Assembly: GCA_949987565.1 (NCBI GenBank)
Contig: OX465118.1
Coordinates: forward strand, 5,422,538 to 5,486,537
Direction of reading: 5' to 3'
Origin: Luidia sarsii
Lineage: Eukaryota > Echinodermata > Asteroidea > Paxillosida > Luidiidae
DNA length: 64,000 nt
Positions 23,361-36,000 of the stretch are shown in pieces; position 1 is the first letter of the stretch; each line of letters opens with the position of its first letter. A program made the position numbers and the translations under genes. The notes below the pieces were generated by a model that did no database searches, was not told where the DNA came from, and saw only the letters and a list, made by a program, of their open reading frames with translations.

Positions 23361-24840
23361 ACTGCTTACATTTCGATCCGAGCAAAAGGTCAAAGGTCCT
23401 GCTCGGATTGAATCATCACCTCGATTAATATGTGGGACTTTCTCTGTTTTAACTCTTGGTCCACTAATAATGACGTCACTTGACCTCTTGTGTGCTCTAA
23501 TGTGATGGGATATGCTGTAGAAGATCTGTTGGCTCAACCATAACGCTATTCAATGGTCAGCGGAGTCTATAAAACACCTATAGAAAACCATGTAATTTCT
23601 ACAAAGTAACAAGACTGAGCATTCAGTGCTTATCGCAGTGAGCAGGGCAAACCATCATTGAATTAACACGTATTATCAGAGTGTCTTTTCCAATGATTAC
23701 ATCTTTGCACAGTTACTGTCACATTGACCTTTGGTCAAAGGTCAAATCACAATGACTGACCCATTACTTGGCCCACCACGTATCATCCTCCGACTGCACG
23801 ATAGATTTGATAATAATTTGAAACATGCATCCTCTTACTCAAGCCATTCCTCAGTTATTGTAACAGGATACTATGCTGATTGTTCTTGGTTTTTATAGTT
23901 AATTGTCAAATATATTTTCAAAATTTTATTAGGAATGAAAAGGGGGTTTATTCCTTGGCTCACTTATCCTAATTTTGGTCTTTATTTTTTGTATTTATTA
24001 TTTGGTTTATGTGAACATTTCAGTAATACTTTAAAATAATTCAGAGGGATGGAGACATTCTATTGTAACAAATCATTAATTTTACAATTCCCAGAATGTA
24101 TACATTTATTGCATGGAGGCTATGCATGATTGCAGCTTAATTCTCCTCGAAATTTAACATTTGATTGGAATTAAATTGCACAATGAAGCGAAAAATTCAG
24201 ATAATCTGAAACCGATTGTATCAGTAGTTTAATTATCCACCTGGGTTTGAATAGTGCTTCAGTGTTTATGGCCATCCCCCGCCAAGGTATGGAATTGTGT
24301 GAACGATTGTTTAGATTGGTCTGAAGTCAGTATTCATGCATCATGCTCTGACGATAACATTTGCAAAGTCGCTCAAGAAAGTTGATCATTATGTTATCCC
24401 ATTGTCTTTTGTTGCAAGTCATTCCAGTTATGTTTTCTAAACCATTCTTTAAAAGTTGTTTCCAGTGATTCCATTTCGAGTTTAATCATTGTGACTGGCT
24501 CTGCGAAAAACGCCCCTAAGTCTAAAAAAATAAATAAAGATTTTCAGTTATACTCAGTCTAGCTTTATTTTGATGCAAGTTTGACCTCTGTAGCACATTC
24601 CATTCCTGAGATATATCACAATTCATGAAGTGATCTCTGTCACAGAATATGAGAGAAATGGCTATTTAAACATTTTACTGGTGGATAAAAGTGGCAAGAT
24701 GAAGCTCACAAAATGCTACATTTTTTCATCTTTATTGATGGAAATTAGCGGTTCCTCTATCTGATTATGAAAGAATGGACATCAAACGTATCAAAACGTC
24801 AAAAAACAAGAAATCAAACATTTGAAGGAAAACAAAAACG
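23361..24840. other. intergenic, with a degenerate family D fragment
   Basis: A decayed family D hairpin (TTTCGATCCGAGCA and GTCCTGCTCGGATTGAA) lies at 23368-23412. The rest is AT-rich with no supported exon. Confidence 0.4.
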
Positions 24841-24844
24841 CAGT

Positions 24845-25022
24845 GGCTGTTGTTACGGCAGTCGTCCGTGTGGTTCCCTGACTTCACAGTATTTGTCAGG
24901 ATGTTTAGCTCTTGGAACCAGACTATCAGCTAATAGACTGGTTCAACCAGCCTGCAATGCTGACGAAATACAATCAAGTCAGGGAACCATACGGACGACT
25001 GCCGTAACAACAGGCACTGCGA
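24845..25022. repeat. foldback element with about 50-bp near-perfect arms
   Basis: The left arm contains CTGTTGTTACGGCAGTCGTC and GGTTCCCTGACTT. The right arm is the inverse, with only a few changes. It ends 40 bp before a family E element. Confidence 0.8.
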
Positions 25023-25064
25023 AACACAAAACCTGTTAGGTTATGCACAAGGGCATGGCGTGAC

Positions 25065-25438
25065 TTAAAGGCCTATACAACATTGGTAAAGGTCAAAATA
25101 TTGCCACAGTTTGTGTGTTAAACCATTAAACATCCCCAAAAAACAATCCTGCGAAGGTTTTAGCTCAAATAGAGATCTGAGAAAGTAGAAAAAGGTAACA
25201 AACCGTCACGGTTTTTGCACCATTCTGTAGTGTAAGAAATAGTTTATGACTCTGACTTGCGAGTAATAAACTATTTTCTCGATGTTTGGCTGAAGATTTC
25301 TAGGGAAGAACAGCATCCCAGACCGTAAGATTTCAACATCAGGATTCTGTCATGACCATCTACAAACTGTGTAAATTGGAGGGAAATCTGTGGACATCGA
25401 TGTTTTCCGATCTTCCCAATGTTGTATTGGGCCTTTAA
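25065..25438. mobile_element. family E element, complete copy with terminal inverted repeats
   Basis: It starts TAAAGGCCTATACAACATTG and ends with the inverse (CAATGTTGTATTGGGCCTTTA). The length is about 374 bp with no coding capacity. The inner parts, TTGCCACAGTTTGTG on the left and GTGGACATCGATG on the right, recur in the other copies. Confidence 0.85.
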
Positions 25439-26566
25439 GGACCTTTTTTATTTTTTAGAGTGGGTCACAATTGGCCAATGCTGTCTACAAAAGTGTAAAG
25501 TGGAACAAGCTGAAATTGTTTGTTATCCAGACTACAGACCTCTTGTAAGTAAATGCAAAAAAAAAAAGTTGAATGAAATCCACAATGTTCCTATGAATTA
25601 CTAATCACTGGCCTTACCAACTGTAACCATACACACCCCTGTATTCTCCATTAAATGCACATTACAGTTAGTGTAAAGCAAATATGTATTGGGGATATAA
25701 TGCTAACAAAATCCTATGACCTTTAGTCAATGGAATGTATATTTTCAGAAAGTTTGAAGAGTTTGGGTTATACTTATTTTTACCTGTTACATGTTTATAT
25801 TCAAGCAAACATTTGCTTATCAACAACTTTACAATGGGACTTTGGGATTGATGTAATTTCTCCATTCAGTAATGGGTTTTGCCAGTATGATAAATAAACG
25901 TAAAATACAATGAACATAAAGTGTTCCCTGACTCAGTTGTTTGGGAGTATAGGAGTGTATCAGTGTTAAGTTCATTGACAAGACAATGGGTACATTACAT
26001 CTTCAATTACGAGTTTTATGGGCAATGAATTGATGTACATTTTGATGATTTGGCAAAGTATCCCATTTCTTGCTGGATTGCAAGTACATGTACAGCCTTA
26101 TTCTGCGATTCACAGTCCAATCGTTTTCAGAAATAGTACCAGAAATTGCAGATAATCTTTACATAAACTGAAAACTCAATCTGAAATTTCTCATGTCTTT
26201 TTCATCCATTTCAAACAGATAGTGTGGTAATACTGAAATTAATAACTCACAGTGTTGTTGACAGCAGGACACTGCTGAAAAATCAGACGCATAATTTGGG
26301 CTACACTGATCCCCAGGTGACAGCGCTGTAACCATAGACAGTGGTATAACCTGTCATGGTCACACCAATGAACTACCATGAGATAGTAATATTATCCAGT
26401 TAATTTCACACATCCTTTATAGCAATGTATGTGAGTGTTTTATTTTTCTCGCAGTGTTGCTCGTAGTATTACAATTCTTATCATAACTATTGTTATTCAA
26501 TGAGGTTTGCCCAACTGAAGGTAATAATAAGAGCACGTATATACTGTGCTTATTTCGTAAGTATCC
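25439..26566. other. intergenic, nothing recognised
   Basis: AT-rich; an AATAAACG word at about 25894 follows no recognisable exon. Confidence 0.4.
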
Positions 26567-26700
26567 TCAGTCGATGCTTTGCCTGATTGCCTGCTGAAAA
26601 CAAAATGCAGGCAGCTCGGGCGGGATTCGAACCTGCAACTCCTGCTTTCTAATGCAGACACCTTAAGCACTGGACCACTGAGCTGGTTGAGATCATGTGA
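26567..26700 (-). mobile_element. SINE family B copy
   Basis: Contains GGCAGCTCGGGCGGGATTCG, CTTTCTAATGCAGACACC and CCACTGAGCTGGTTGAG. Read on the minus strand it is a tRNA-like head (AGCTCAGTGG, GGTTCGAATCCCGCCC). The intact B box suggests a fairly young copy. Confidence 0.75.
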
Positions 26701-27984
26701 TTATTCGAATCTGTATTATATCTGTCATTGTTATAAGTATATCAATGATTTTCATTTCATTACGTAACTTGGGTTTTAGTAGGATTATTGTTCCATGACA
26801 TTCTAGTGTTGGTCAGATTCTCACAAAATCCTTCCATCAAAGTACTGTAGAAGGATGTTATCATAATTATAATTATGAATTATTGCCCAAAGATAGAAAA
26901 CCAGATGTTCAATACACGCGTATGTACAATAATTGCTACAAAGTACAATTTGTCAACTTATGCAAAGAATATTTTTCATTGAAACTAGCTATTCTTGTAA
27001 ACCCTATGAAAGGTATGTTACAGATTGCACTTTGATATTGTTGATTATTTGTTTGGTTTTTGCAAATACTAGATAGGTATGGTTTTGGGCAATTTGTTAA
27101 ATGAGTTAAATGAGAAACATTACTTTGAATATTCAACATGCCTTATTGTTGATTTAACCTTAGATTGGCTAGCGATTTGTTAGAAATAAATGGTAATTCT
27201 AGCATCATTAAGTCGGTGTATCTTTTTCTATTGTTATTTTAACACCAATGTTGTCATAAATATACCTATTGATTCCTTCATAAAAATTGCTCTTCATTTC
27301 CAATAATGAAAGGTTTTACATTGAATTGGTATCCGTCGGTTTCACATAACATTCTCATAACAAAATTGCAAACGATTCCAAACCAAGAATAAAATACAAT
27401 TACTTTAAAGCCTAAAAGTTAATACACTCAATTAAAATTGACCCATGCAAAATTATAGTTGTGGAATTGAATATTTGTATTGCCATAATGGCCACATGGT
27501 TTGTTTTTTAAATTATGATTTCAATGACGGGGTTATAGGGGTAGGCTTGTGGGCTTAGTGTAGATGAGTCGACACTGATTGGATACAGATTCCAGAAGGG
27601 CCTATTTTCGTCACTAGAGGGCGTCCTTTAGTGCTGACCTTCAGCACATAATCATAGCCTAAAGGTTCGTTGTCATAATAACGCACATTGGGTATATAAG
27701 TAGTTCGTTGAACCAACTCGGATTGATCAACCTTCACCCCATGTCGCTCTGAAGCCTGTCGAACGCAAATGTTAATCTTTGAGTGACCTCCAAGATTGTG
27801 TAAGGTACGTCCCTTGCGCAATCTTTAAACTTGCAGTTAGGGTTAATTAACACTAACTCTAACCCCAACCCGGCTTGGACGTTGAATTCGACGACATAAA
27901 TTCTACAGGACAGACACCCCAAAAAAATACTTTTGCCGACGCAGGTTTGGCGAGGTATTAATCAAATTAATCAAAAAACAATTT
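26701..27984. other. intergenic, AT-rich
   Basis: No gene supported. A minus-strand frame at 27555-27821 of ordinary amino-acid composition lacks an ATG and recognisable similarity, and is listed among the rejected items. Confidence 0.4.
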
Positions 27985-28050
27985 CTGCCTCTGCCTTTGA
28001 GAAAGGTCCTGCTAGGATCAAAACGTCAGGCCCACTAAATTTTGAGAAAA
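27985..28050 (+). repeat. family D half copy
   Basis: Carries TTTGAGAAAGGTCCTGCTAG, GATCAAAACGTCAGGCCCAC and the following ACTAAATTTTGAG of the right arm only. Confidence 0.7.
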
Positions 28051-28439
28051 CAATTTCAGAGGTAAACTTAAAGGAAATAAACAAGTTATTTAAAATGTGA
28101 CGTCAGCGCCTGAAACACAATTCTTGGCAAGGGTGCACACGTGCACAAGCTATTTCCCTGGTATTTGGCAGCGTTCCAAGGTAGCGAAATTCTCCACTCT
28201 GACCCTTTTCGGAAATCCAGCTTATAGGCATCGGCTTCGTCTCTGTTATCCAAAAGCTGAAAACACAGGTTGGAGTCCTATATTGATGTTGAAGCTTTGT
28301 ATTTTTTCCACAACGTCATTCAACGTGCAAAAACGAAGCCAAAGGCCTCCCGTTTTCGGCCTTGCACTTTGAAATGGACGGAAGAAAGAAACAAGGCCGG
28401 AGCCTGAGCCTAAACCGGATTTTCGAAAAGACCATGGAG

Positions 28440-28533
28440 CCTTTTCGAAGCCCGGCTCAGGCTCAAGCTCTTGCTCAGGCTCTTCCTTGGGCTCAGGCCC
28501 AGGCTTTGGCTCTGCCTCTAGCTCAGACGGATA

Positions 28534-28573
<40 letters not shown>

Positions 28574-28605
28574 TAGCTCTAGCTCAAGCTCTGGCTCTGG
28601 ATCTG

Positions 28606-28684
<79 letters not shown>

Positions 28685-28800
28685 CTCAGATTCAGACTCA
28701 GGCTCTGGCTCAGGCTCTGGGGCTGGCCCAGGTTCAGGCTCTAGCTCTTGCTCATGCTCAGGCTCAGACTTTGGCTCAGGCTCTGGGCTTATACTCGCTT
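28440..28800. repeat. (GGCTCT/GGCTCA)n hexamer satellite
   Basis: About 55 hexamers alternate GGCTCA and GGCTCT/AGCTCT, with the purest GGCTCT block at about 28598-28685. The open frame rich in Gly and Ser is a repeat artefact. The flanks (GAGCCTTTTCGAAGCCC and TGAGCCGTGGTTTCGAAA) are inverted, so the array probably lies inside a foldback element. Confidence 0.85.
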
Positions 28801-29604
28801 AGTTTATTTCTGTCATACATCGCTGGGTAATTCATGGGCATACTACTCACGCTGAATGAGAGAACATCATCAAACAAGCAAAACCCACAAGCTGCAGGGT
28901 TTTCAGCGGAAAGATGACGAAGACGAAGTCTGAGCCTGAGTGTGAGCCGTGGTTTCGAAAGGCCCATGCAATTAGTGTACACTTCTTTTACAAAAAGGGG
29001 TGTTTACATTAAACTAATTGCATGGTCAAATAATGACTAAATGGATTTTACACAGTATAATCATATAACTCCGTGTTTTGAAAAATCGCCACCCCAGTGA
29101 GCGTTATGGATAGGAGACATCTCCTAAATCCACTTAATTCAATCGGGATGTTTTGAGCCAAGCGCCACTTTAAATTAGTTGTTTTTCAAGTAAGCGCGCA
29201 GTACTGACACATTCATGCTTCCGTTTGAGTCTGGAGAAGTTTCTGGGGCATCGGTGAATATCCATCTGGACTGCATTTGTTTGCGTGAGCATAGAGCTAT
29301 AAGTAGAGAGCTCCGTGGTATGAGATATACTGCTCCGGCAACGTGTGACTCTCGTATCAGGATTGGCAGCTGTTCAACACCAGACCTCGGAAAAATTACC
29401 AAAAGAGAAATCCTTACGGAATACACTGTCATTGGGCCTGGGATGTTAACGGGGCGATAATAGGCCCTTACCGTGGATCTGGGACCCACTTGTTTTCTTT
29501 TTACAGATGAATACAAAAAATACACGGTCAATATGTGAACATGCATACATTCAGTAAAATTGATCTAAGGACAAGGAGGAGACAAAACATAGCCTAGGCC
29601 TACT

Positions 29605-30215
29605 ATCAACCGAGTCGACTGGATCCCAAATGCTATTGAGTACAACCTGACTGGTACAACTCCACTAATCGGCCGGGTCAGAACCAGGCAGCTGAGGTTC
29701 CAATTGGCCGTGTACTATGCTTGACTGATGGCGAATTCATACGGCAGTATGTGCTTTACAATTTACATTGCACCACATGGAAAAAGGAAACCAGGAAGGC
29801 CCAGGACACTGTACCGTATACTTGCAGTATGTACAACAATCAATGGGAGACTACGGCCGTTTTCTAAATGAAGTCTTAGGCTCGGGCTCGAGGCGTCGTC
29901 TGTCTCACAAAGCCTGAAATCCAGATTGTGGTTTGTTAATTTGTTTGTTAGCTCGATAAGTACAGGGTATTCACCAAGAAACTGGATCCAAACCCTTTTT
30001 GTTTTAAGAAGGCTGTGATATTATAACGATCGAGTAAGATGAATATGACCAAATCCTAAGCCCAAGCCTAAGTCTTCATTTCGAAAACGGCCTATGAAGG
30101 GATGCTGCAACGAAAATGACATTGTCAACTCTGCTCAAGACCGCAGCGGTTGGAGACAGCTTGTAGTCGCCTGCTTCACAGCCGACCGATGATGATGACG
30201 ATGGGGAGGAGGAGG
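29605..30215 (+). mobile_element. decayed LINE C-terminal fragment, split by an insertion
   Basis: The plus-strand pieces TGTTPLIGRVRTRQLRF, HGKRKPGRPRTLYRIL and, after an insertion, RSGWRQLVVAC follow the same order as the LINE fragment at 43.0-43.5 kb. They carry frameshifts and stops. The gap between the last two pieces is occupied by the inverted-repeat element at 29856-30093. Confidence 0.6.
29856..30093. mobile_element. short DNA transposon with about 38-bp terminal inverted repeats, inserted in a LINE fragment
   Basis: The left end, GGCCGTTTTCTAAATGAAGT then CTTAGGCTCGGGCT, is the inverse of the right end AGCCTAAGTCTTCATTTCG then AAAACGGCC. It interrupts a LINE frame that is continuous in the related fragment near 43.36 kb. 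TAC and TAT flank the two ends, a possible 2-3 bp target duplication. No transposase is present. Confidence 0.7.
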
Positions 30216-30645
30216 AGGAGGGGGAGGTTGAGGATGAGGATGATGATGAAAACTGATCAAGAATCCAAGAATTCATGGATCACTAATGCCCCAGCTAGTT
30301 GCCGCCTGCCACGACGCCACGAATGACAATAATTATTGACAGTTTTAATGGTCTGTTGGTTGTTTTTTTTATTAAGCTTTGCATCCGGGAAGGTCGAGTA
30401 TTTTTGAGTGATTTTTTTTTAGCATTTTCCCGGTAAAAGGCGGCTTTAGGGACAGTCTATAAAATATGTAAGTTCTGATTGAATATCGCGCAATTCCAAG
30501 AATCTCAGGAAACATTCGTTTAACAATTGTTTGTTTTCACCGTCAGAATCAGAATTTATGGAATTGTATCGTGTATGTTGTAATTATGAAGACTTTTTAT
30601 TTGGATTTTGCAGACGTAACATTTGCTGGCTTTTAGGACTATCCA
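30216..30645. other. intergenic, nothing recognised
   Basis: A GATGATGACGATGGGGAGG purine-rich run at 30190-30250 ends the LINE fragment. The rest is AT-rich. Confidence 0.4.
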
Positions 30646-30930
30646 AAATTAGGAGTGCCTGACGTTTCGATCCTAGCAGGACCTTTCTCAAAGACACGAT
30701 AACAAATGACTTATAAACTATAGGCTCAAGTTCTACTGGAAACTCAAGTTGCACGACCACCTTGGTTAACCAAACCTCACTATTGTGTTTCCTGCTGAGC
30801 AAAGACTAAGTGAAATACAAGTCAAGAACAGTTGACATCGCATCGCAGTGCTGTTTGCAGTAATCCTGTTTTCACGAGGGGGAGTATTCGTGCCTATAGC
30901 AGATAGCGGCTCTATGAAATTGTCCCCTGC
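30646..30930. repeat. family D fragment followed by family H element
   Basis: At 30650-30698 lies a family D arm (GACGTTTCGATCCTAGCAGG). At 30770-30930 lies a repeat ending GCGGCTCTATGAAATTGTCC, shared with 41.81-41.99 kb and, in its end only, with 14.73 and 61.72 kb. Confidence 0.6.
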
Positions 30931-32190
30931 ATGCACGATCTAGACTACAATAGCCGGTTGATGGCTTTGTCAGATAGGGGTATTGAAACCACAATTAACC
31001 ACACCTGGTTTTTCCTGTGGGAGGATAAGGGCCATACACCACGACACACCACAGCGTGGTTTTTGTGGTATCCTGTGGTATGTGAGCCTGCACCCCTGAG
31101 GGCACTGTGGTAAATTGCGGTATACAGTGTGTGTCCTGTGCGGGAGGTGCAAAGCGTTAGGGTTAACTGATTCAATTAACCCAATGGTTATTTTGACTAT
31201 TTGTTTTGAAACATGTACTGTGTAGGCTTATTACTCAGGTGCATTATTACTGCAATTAATGTGATTCGTGGAAACTTTCCCAAATCAAGTATAGTAAGCC
31301 CCAAGTGCGGTATTAGATTTAAAGGTGGCTCGATCGTGACCCGAACTCGAGACTCGACCTTTGCACCCGTGACCCGGTGTCACGATTTTACACGGGCTCC
31401 CGTGCTGAGTTGAGCCGTGACGTCACTGGCTCACCTCAGCACGTTGCAGCAACATTCTCAGCTGCTCAGCGTGCTCAGATGAGTCAGTGAACCAAGCACG
31501 CGGGGGCGCCCTTCATGTTTGTAAAATTATATTTGGTTTTTGATTGTTTGAACTACCATGTGCACTGCGCATAACGTTTTTATTCATATGTGACCCGGCA
31601 CAACGACATGAGGAATATCCCACCAAAACACTTTTTGAGTAAACAACGCCTGAAGTTAAAGTATCTTCACAATTCGATTACAAATCGATTTTTTTTTTGT
31701 GTTTTTTCGGAAATTTTAAGTATTAGAGGATATTATATTTTGATATCATTTGAAAGCTAATTGGTATACTCTTTCACATTATTAGACAACCTCAAAATCT
31801 CAAAAGTGGGGTTATTCCTCGTTGTGCTGTGCCGGGTCACATATAATAAAATTCATATCATGGTAACGGTCTCATCTGAGCTTGGACCGGGATCAGACCG
31901 CTACATCGGACTCAGACTCGACCTGGATAACTCGGTGACGCGGATCGGTCTCTGACTCGATATTTTGTGACTCGAATACAAGTCTAAAATGAAATTGCGG
32001 CTGGAAAACAGTCTATTCATAATATCGTGTCGACGTGCAGTAGTTTATTTGCAGCAATTGATACACATTATTTGAAAACAGAACAAAAAGCGGACACATC
32101 ATATTTCCAGTGCAATCGCTCAATATATACCAATATGAAAATTAAACTCAGCCAAATATATAAAGGAAAGGGTCAACGGGAACATTGTGA
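30931..32190. repeat. intergenic with GAGTC-rich repeat blocks
   Basis: Blocks at about 31330-31450 and 31880-31990 contain many GACTCG/CGAGTC words. The second one (GACTCAGACTCGACCTGG, TGTGACTCGAA, GGCTGGAAAACAG) matches the block that flanks the nested element at 41.07-41.13 kb. No exon is seen. Confidence 0.5.
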
Positions 32191-32330
32191 ACATTTTGAA
32201 AAATGGCAAGGAAAACTTTGACTTGACCGGATGTTGAACCCGAGACCCCTGGTTTAGCGTACCATCTGAGTTAGGCCTATCCAGCCCTTAGATGGCGGCC
32301 TTCCAAATAGTCAACTAGTCTTTGCCGAGA
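32191..32330 (-). mobile_element. SINE family A, 3' part
   Basis: On the minus strand: GACTAGTTGACTATTTGG, a degenerate tRNA-like head, and the tail AAGTTTTCCTTGCCATTTTT. Confidence 0.65.
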
Positions 32331-32645
32331 ATATTGCAAGCTGATCACTGACCAAAATGACCAAATTGCAGATCTCACAAATTTGAAAGGCCTGACATTT
32401 CGGTCCCAGCAGGGCCTTTCCCAGAGAAAGGTCCCGACTAGGAATGAAACATCAGGCCCTTATATTTTATGAAAAGTGGTTTGATAAGTGGTTTTCCCCT
32501 TCCTTACCGAAACTGATTAGCTTCCATTTTGTTTTAAAAATTATTGAAAAGTTCCCTGTTAGTTCCTTGATTTGTTCGACTACCTTTACTCACGTTGAAG
32601 GCCGAACGTTTTGATCCTAGCGGGACATTTCCCGAATGTCTTAGA
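32331..32645. repeat. family D copies downstream of the transporter gene
   Basis: A diverged hairpin at 32333-32470 (TTTCGGTCCCAGCAGGGCC and its inverse) and a fragment at 32596-32640 (GAACGTTTTGATCCTAGCGG). Both are more decayed than the intronic copies in SAR1. Confidence 0.6.
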
Positions 32646-32691
32646 GTCAATAAGCACTTTGCAACGTCTGTGTATGAAGTTCAGACCCTCT

Positions 32692-32697
32692 TTTATT
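32692..32697 (-). terminator. poly(A) signal of the transporter gene
   Basis: AATAAA on the minus strand, about 105 bp after the stop codon at 32802. Its position suggests a short 3' UTR. Confidence 0.55.
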
Positions 32698-32801
32698 TCA
32701 GCGTGTAAGAATTGAGTCGGAAGATGTGCATTCGCCCGCAGCTGTGTGGTGAGTTCGGATCCCGCCTGGAAGTTCAACGGAGAGAGATGGGGGCACAAAG
32801 G

Positions 32802-33010
32802 TCATACAGTCGAGGCGGATCTGAAATGGCGGGCTGTCATTAGCGACGCGTCCGCAATGAAGGATGCTTCGTTTCGGGCTTGCTTGGTACGTCGTGCACG
32901 AATCCAGCGAACAGACGGGTGCACCATGGAAGCCAGGGCAGCAATGCCGAAGAACGCAGAGTTGAGGTAGGTCGGTGCGTGGTAGCTACCCGTCACGTCT
33001 TTCAACATAC
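32802..33010 (-). CDS. transporter last exon (TM12 and cytoplasmic tail)
   Basis: Acceptor TTTTGATGCAG; the stop TGA is at 32802-32804. It encodes [20 protein letters not shown] and a basic tail ([10 protein letters not shown]). Confidence 0.88.
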
Positions 33011-36000
33011 CTGCATCAAAATACAAATCCGAAGAAGTAATACTGTTGGCTCATTCAACGTTATGCCTATACCTCCCTTATAAGTAGTATTGATCTGTTT
33101 TATTATAGTCGGTTCTCCAACCCCAACCCCCTTCCCCCTTCTTTTTTGTTCCTCGTGTCTCCGATACCCTCTTCCTTTTTTACCTTTCCTCCTTTTATCC
33201 TCTACTCCCCTTCCCCAACCTCTGGTTTGATGAAGCGCAATATTTCCGTGTAGTGTTGTGATAACTGTGTTTTACAATTATTTATACACAAACAACACAC
33301 TTATACCACTTGCCTATTGGTCATTTTTGTAAAACATGTAATTATTTTTTATGTGGCTTGTAAAAAATTAAATGTCAAGCACAATGCATTTCACAGTATA
33401 ACCTTCAGAGTTGTCTGTATAATTATATTCTTTTATTCTTTCATATTTTTGATATCTGATTTGTTTTTGTTTTGTTTTAACTTTAGTCTTTTATTGTGGC
33501 AGCAATTCAGCCTTCCTGGCTGCAAGTGCCCATTTTCATATGAAATAAATAATTTTAAAAAACAATAATGATAACCCTTTGCATATAAGCCTACATGTAC
33601 CACACAAAGCAGTAAAACACAATAAAAATGCTGTCGGCCATATACAATATTGGGAAAGGTCAAAGATTGCCACAGTTTTTGTGTTAAACCATTGAACGTT
33701 CCAAAAAGCAATACGGCGAAGGTTTTAGCTTTAATCTGAGAGTAGAAAAATGCAACCGTCACGGTTTACGCACCAGCATGTAGTATAAGAAATAGTTCAT
33801 TACTCGCGAGTAATAAAACGGATTTGTCGATGTTTGAGTAAAGATTTCTCGAGAAGTACACTGTACAGCATCCCAGACCGTAAGATTTCAACATGGGGAT
33901 TCTATCTTGACCATCTAAAAACTTTGTAAATTAGAGGGAAATCTGTGGACTTCGATGTTTTTCAATCTTCCCGATGTTGTATTTGCCCTTTAAACGGTTT
34001 TAAGCAATGGAACATTCACCGACAGAAAAAAAGGTAAAACCATTTCATGATCTTTGACTTCCATAAAAATTATCTCTTCGGCAAACATTTTTGGTACTGT
34101 TTTTTTTTTTAAGTTTGATCCGGTTACGTGACTTAATCTTCCCAGGCAAGCCGACCTTCGCTACCCTGGCACATGCCGAAATAAGAACGGGATGGTTATG
34201 GGGGAGGCGTGCAAAACATATCCAAAATGCACTCTGATCTCCACTTAATACATTCACCATGTGTTCATCATGTTCACCATGTGTTCAACATTTTGTTGAA
34301 CAGATTTTCACCACTAGTCGTGAATATTTTTTGCGACTGGTCGTGAAAATTTTGCGTCTGGTCTGGTAACGATTTTATTTTTACAATTAGTCGGGGTTTT
34401 TTGGGGGAGGGGGAAATGATCGTGATTTCTTTTTATTTACGACTGTTCGTCATTTCTTGACGTGATTCACGTCTAGTTCATGTCTAGTAAAAAATCCCGA
34501 GCAGTCGCAAGTAAAATCGACCAGTCGTGAAAGTGAGTGTCCTTAGCAGTAGCAGTAGCAGTAGCATCGGTAGCAGCAGCAACAACAACAAGAGTAGAAG
34601 TAGCAGTAGCAGCAGTAGCATCAGTAGCAGCAGCAGCAACAGCAGCAGTAGCAGCAGCAGTAGTAGTAGCAGCAGGAGTAGCAGCAGCAGTCGGCAATAG
34701 TAGCAGTTGTAACAGCAGCAGTAACAGAAGTACTAGTAGCAGCAGCAACAACAGCAGCAGTAGCAGCAGCAGCAGTTCTACTAAAGTTGTACTAGAAGTA
34801 GTAGTAGTGGTGTAGGTAGAAAATGCAACTGACCTATGACGTATCCTCCTACCGTCGTCCCAACACCCGAGCAGAAGAGAGAGACTCCGAAGGCAGCGCC
34901 AAGGTAGAGCAGACCCACGAGTTCCCGCAGGAGGACGGCCACGAGAGAGAAGTAGACACCGCAGCAAATGCCTACGGTCGTGGCGCAGACCACCCAACCG
35001 GCAAAGGTCGTTGTCTGGGGAAGAGTTGCTGTGGAAACCACGGAGACGATCAAGGAGAGCGTGTACATCCAGGCGGGCGAGATGAGCTTGCGGGTCAGGA
35101 ACCAGCCGTGGGTCAGCCTGCCCACCAGACTACCCAGGCCCACGCAGGAGAGTAGGACGGAGCCCTGGCGAGGCGACATACCAGACGACACAGCCTGGTT
35201 GACGAGGTGGACCGTCACGCCCGAGTAGCCGGCTGTGTGGAATATGCAAGCACCGAAGATGGCCAGAATGGCTGGCGTGAAACTCTGCGTGAAGATGGAC
35301 TTGCGACGCTGAGCTCTCATCTCCCACGCTGGAGACGTCCCGCCTAACTCACGAGTACGGCCTGCTCGGCTGTCACAACCACCGTTGAGGGCGGGCTCCA
35401 TTTCCGCCGACGCCTCCGAGATGCCGCTATCGGACGACATATCGTCGCTGTCCGCACGGGCGACGGGACGAAAGGGACGGGACTTGAAGCGAGACGACGG
35501 CCTGAACAGGGCTCCGAGGACAATGACATTTGACACGATGGAGGCCTCGATGAGTAGACTCCCTCTCCAGCCGTAGTTCTCGATCAGATATTGAACGAGT
35601 GGAGGGAAGACTAGCACACCGGCCCCGGGCCCTGCGTAGGCAATGCCATTGGCCACAGTGAAATGCTTGTTGTAGAACTCGCCAACTGCTACTATGATTG
35701 ATACGTGTGTAATGGAGCCACCGAGACCTGAACAGAAACGGAAATGAAAGCAACATTCAATAGTGCCTCCAGAGTCTGCATACAAACATCTCTGACCGAT
35801 AAGCAGCGATACATAACTGAGGAACTGAATGGTGGTTACTGGCCTCGTTTGGTATATAATACTGCCTTGAATGCGAGGAAAGGAATAGGCTATGTCTGCA
35901 CCGTACTATGGAAAATGCCATATTAAAAAGATACTGATAATTGGTCCGATTTGGGTCACTGTGGCGATGACAGACAAATTTACATGACCTGCGTGCTTCC

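Noticed and set aside
27555..27821. Minus-strand frame of about 88 codons with normal composition
   Set aside because: No ATG, no recognisable similarity and no convincing splice pair; left open as an unlikely exon.
28362..28802. Gly/Ser-repeat frame resembling a linker protein
   Set aside because: Product of the GGCTCT hexamer satellite; no flanking exon.
29175..29546. Overlapping frames on both strands near 29.2-29.5 kb
   Set aside because: No ATG-plus-splice structure or family resemblance; likely chance.
34473..34997. Leu/Ala/Thr homopolymer frames
   Set aside because: Translation of the GCA/GTA triplet repeat; the true exon here ends at 34834.
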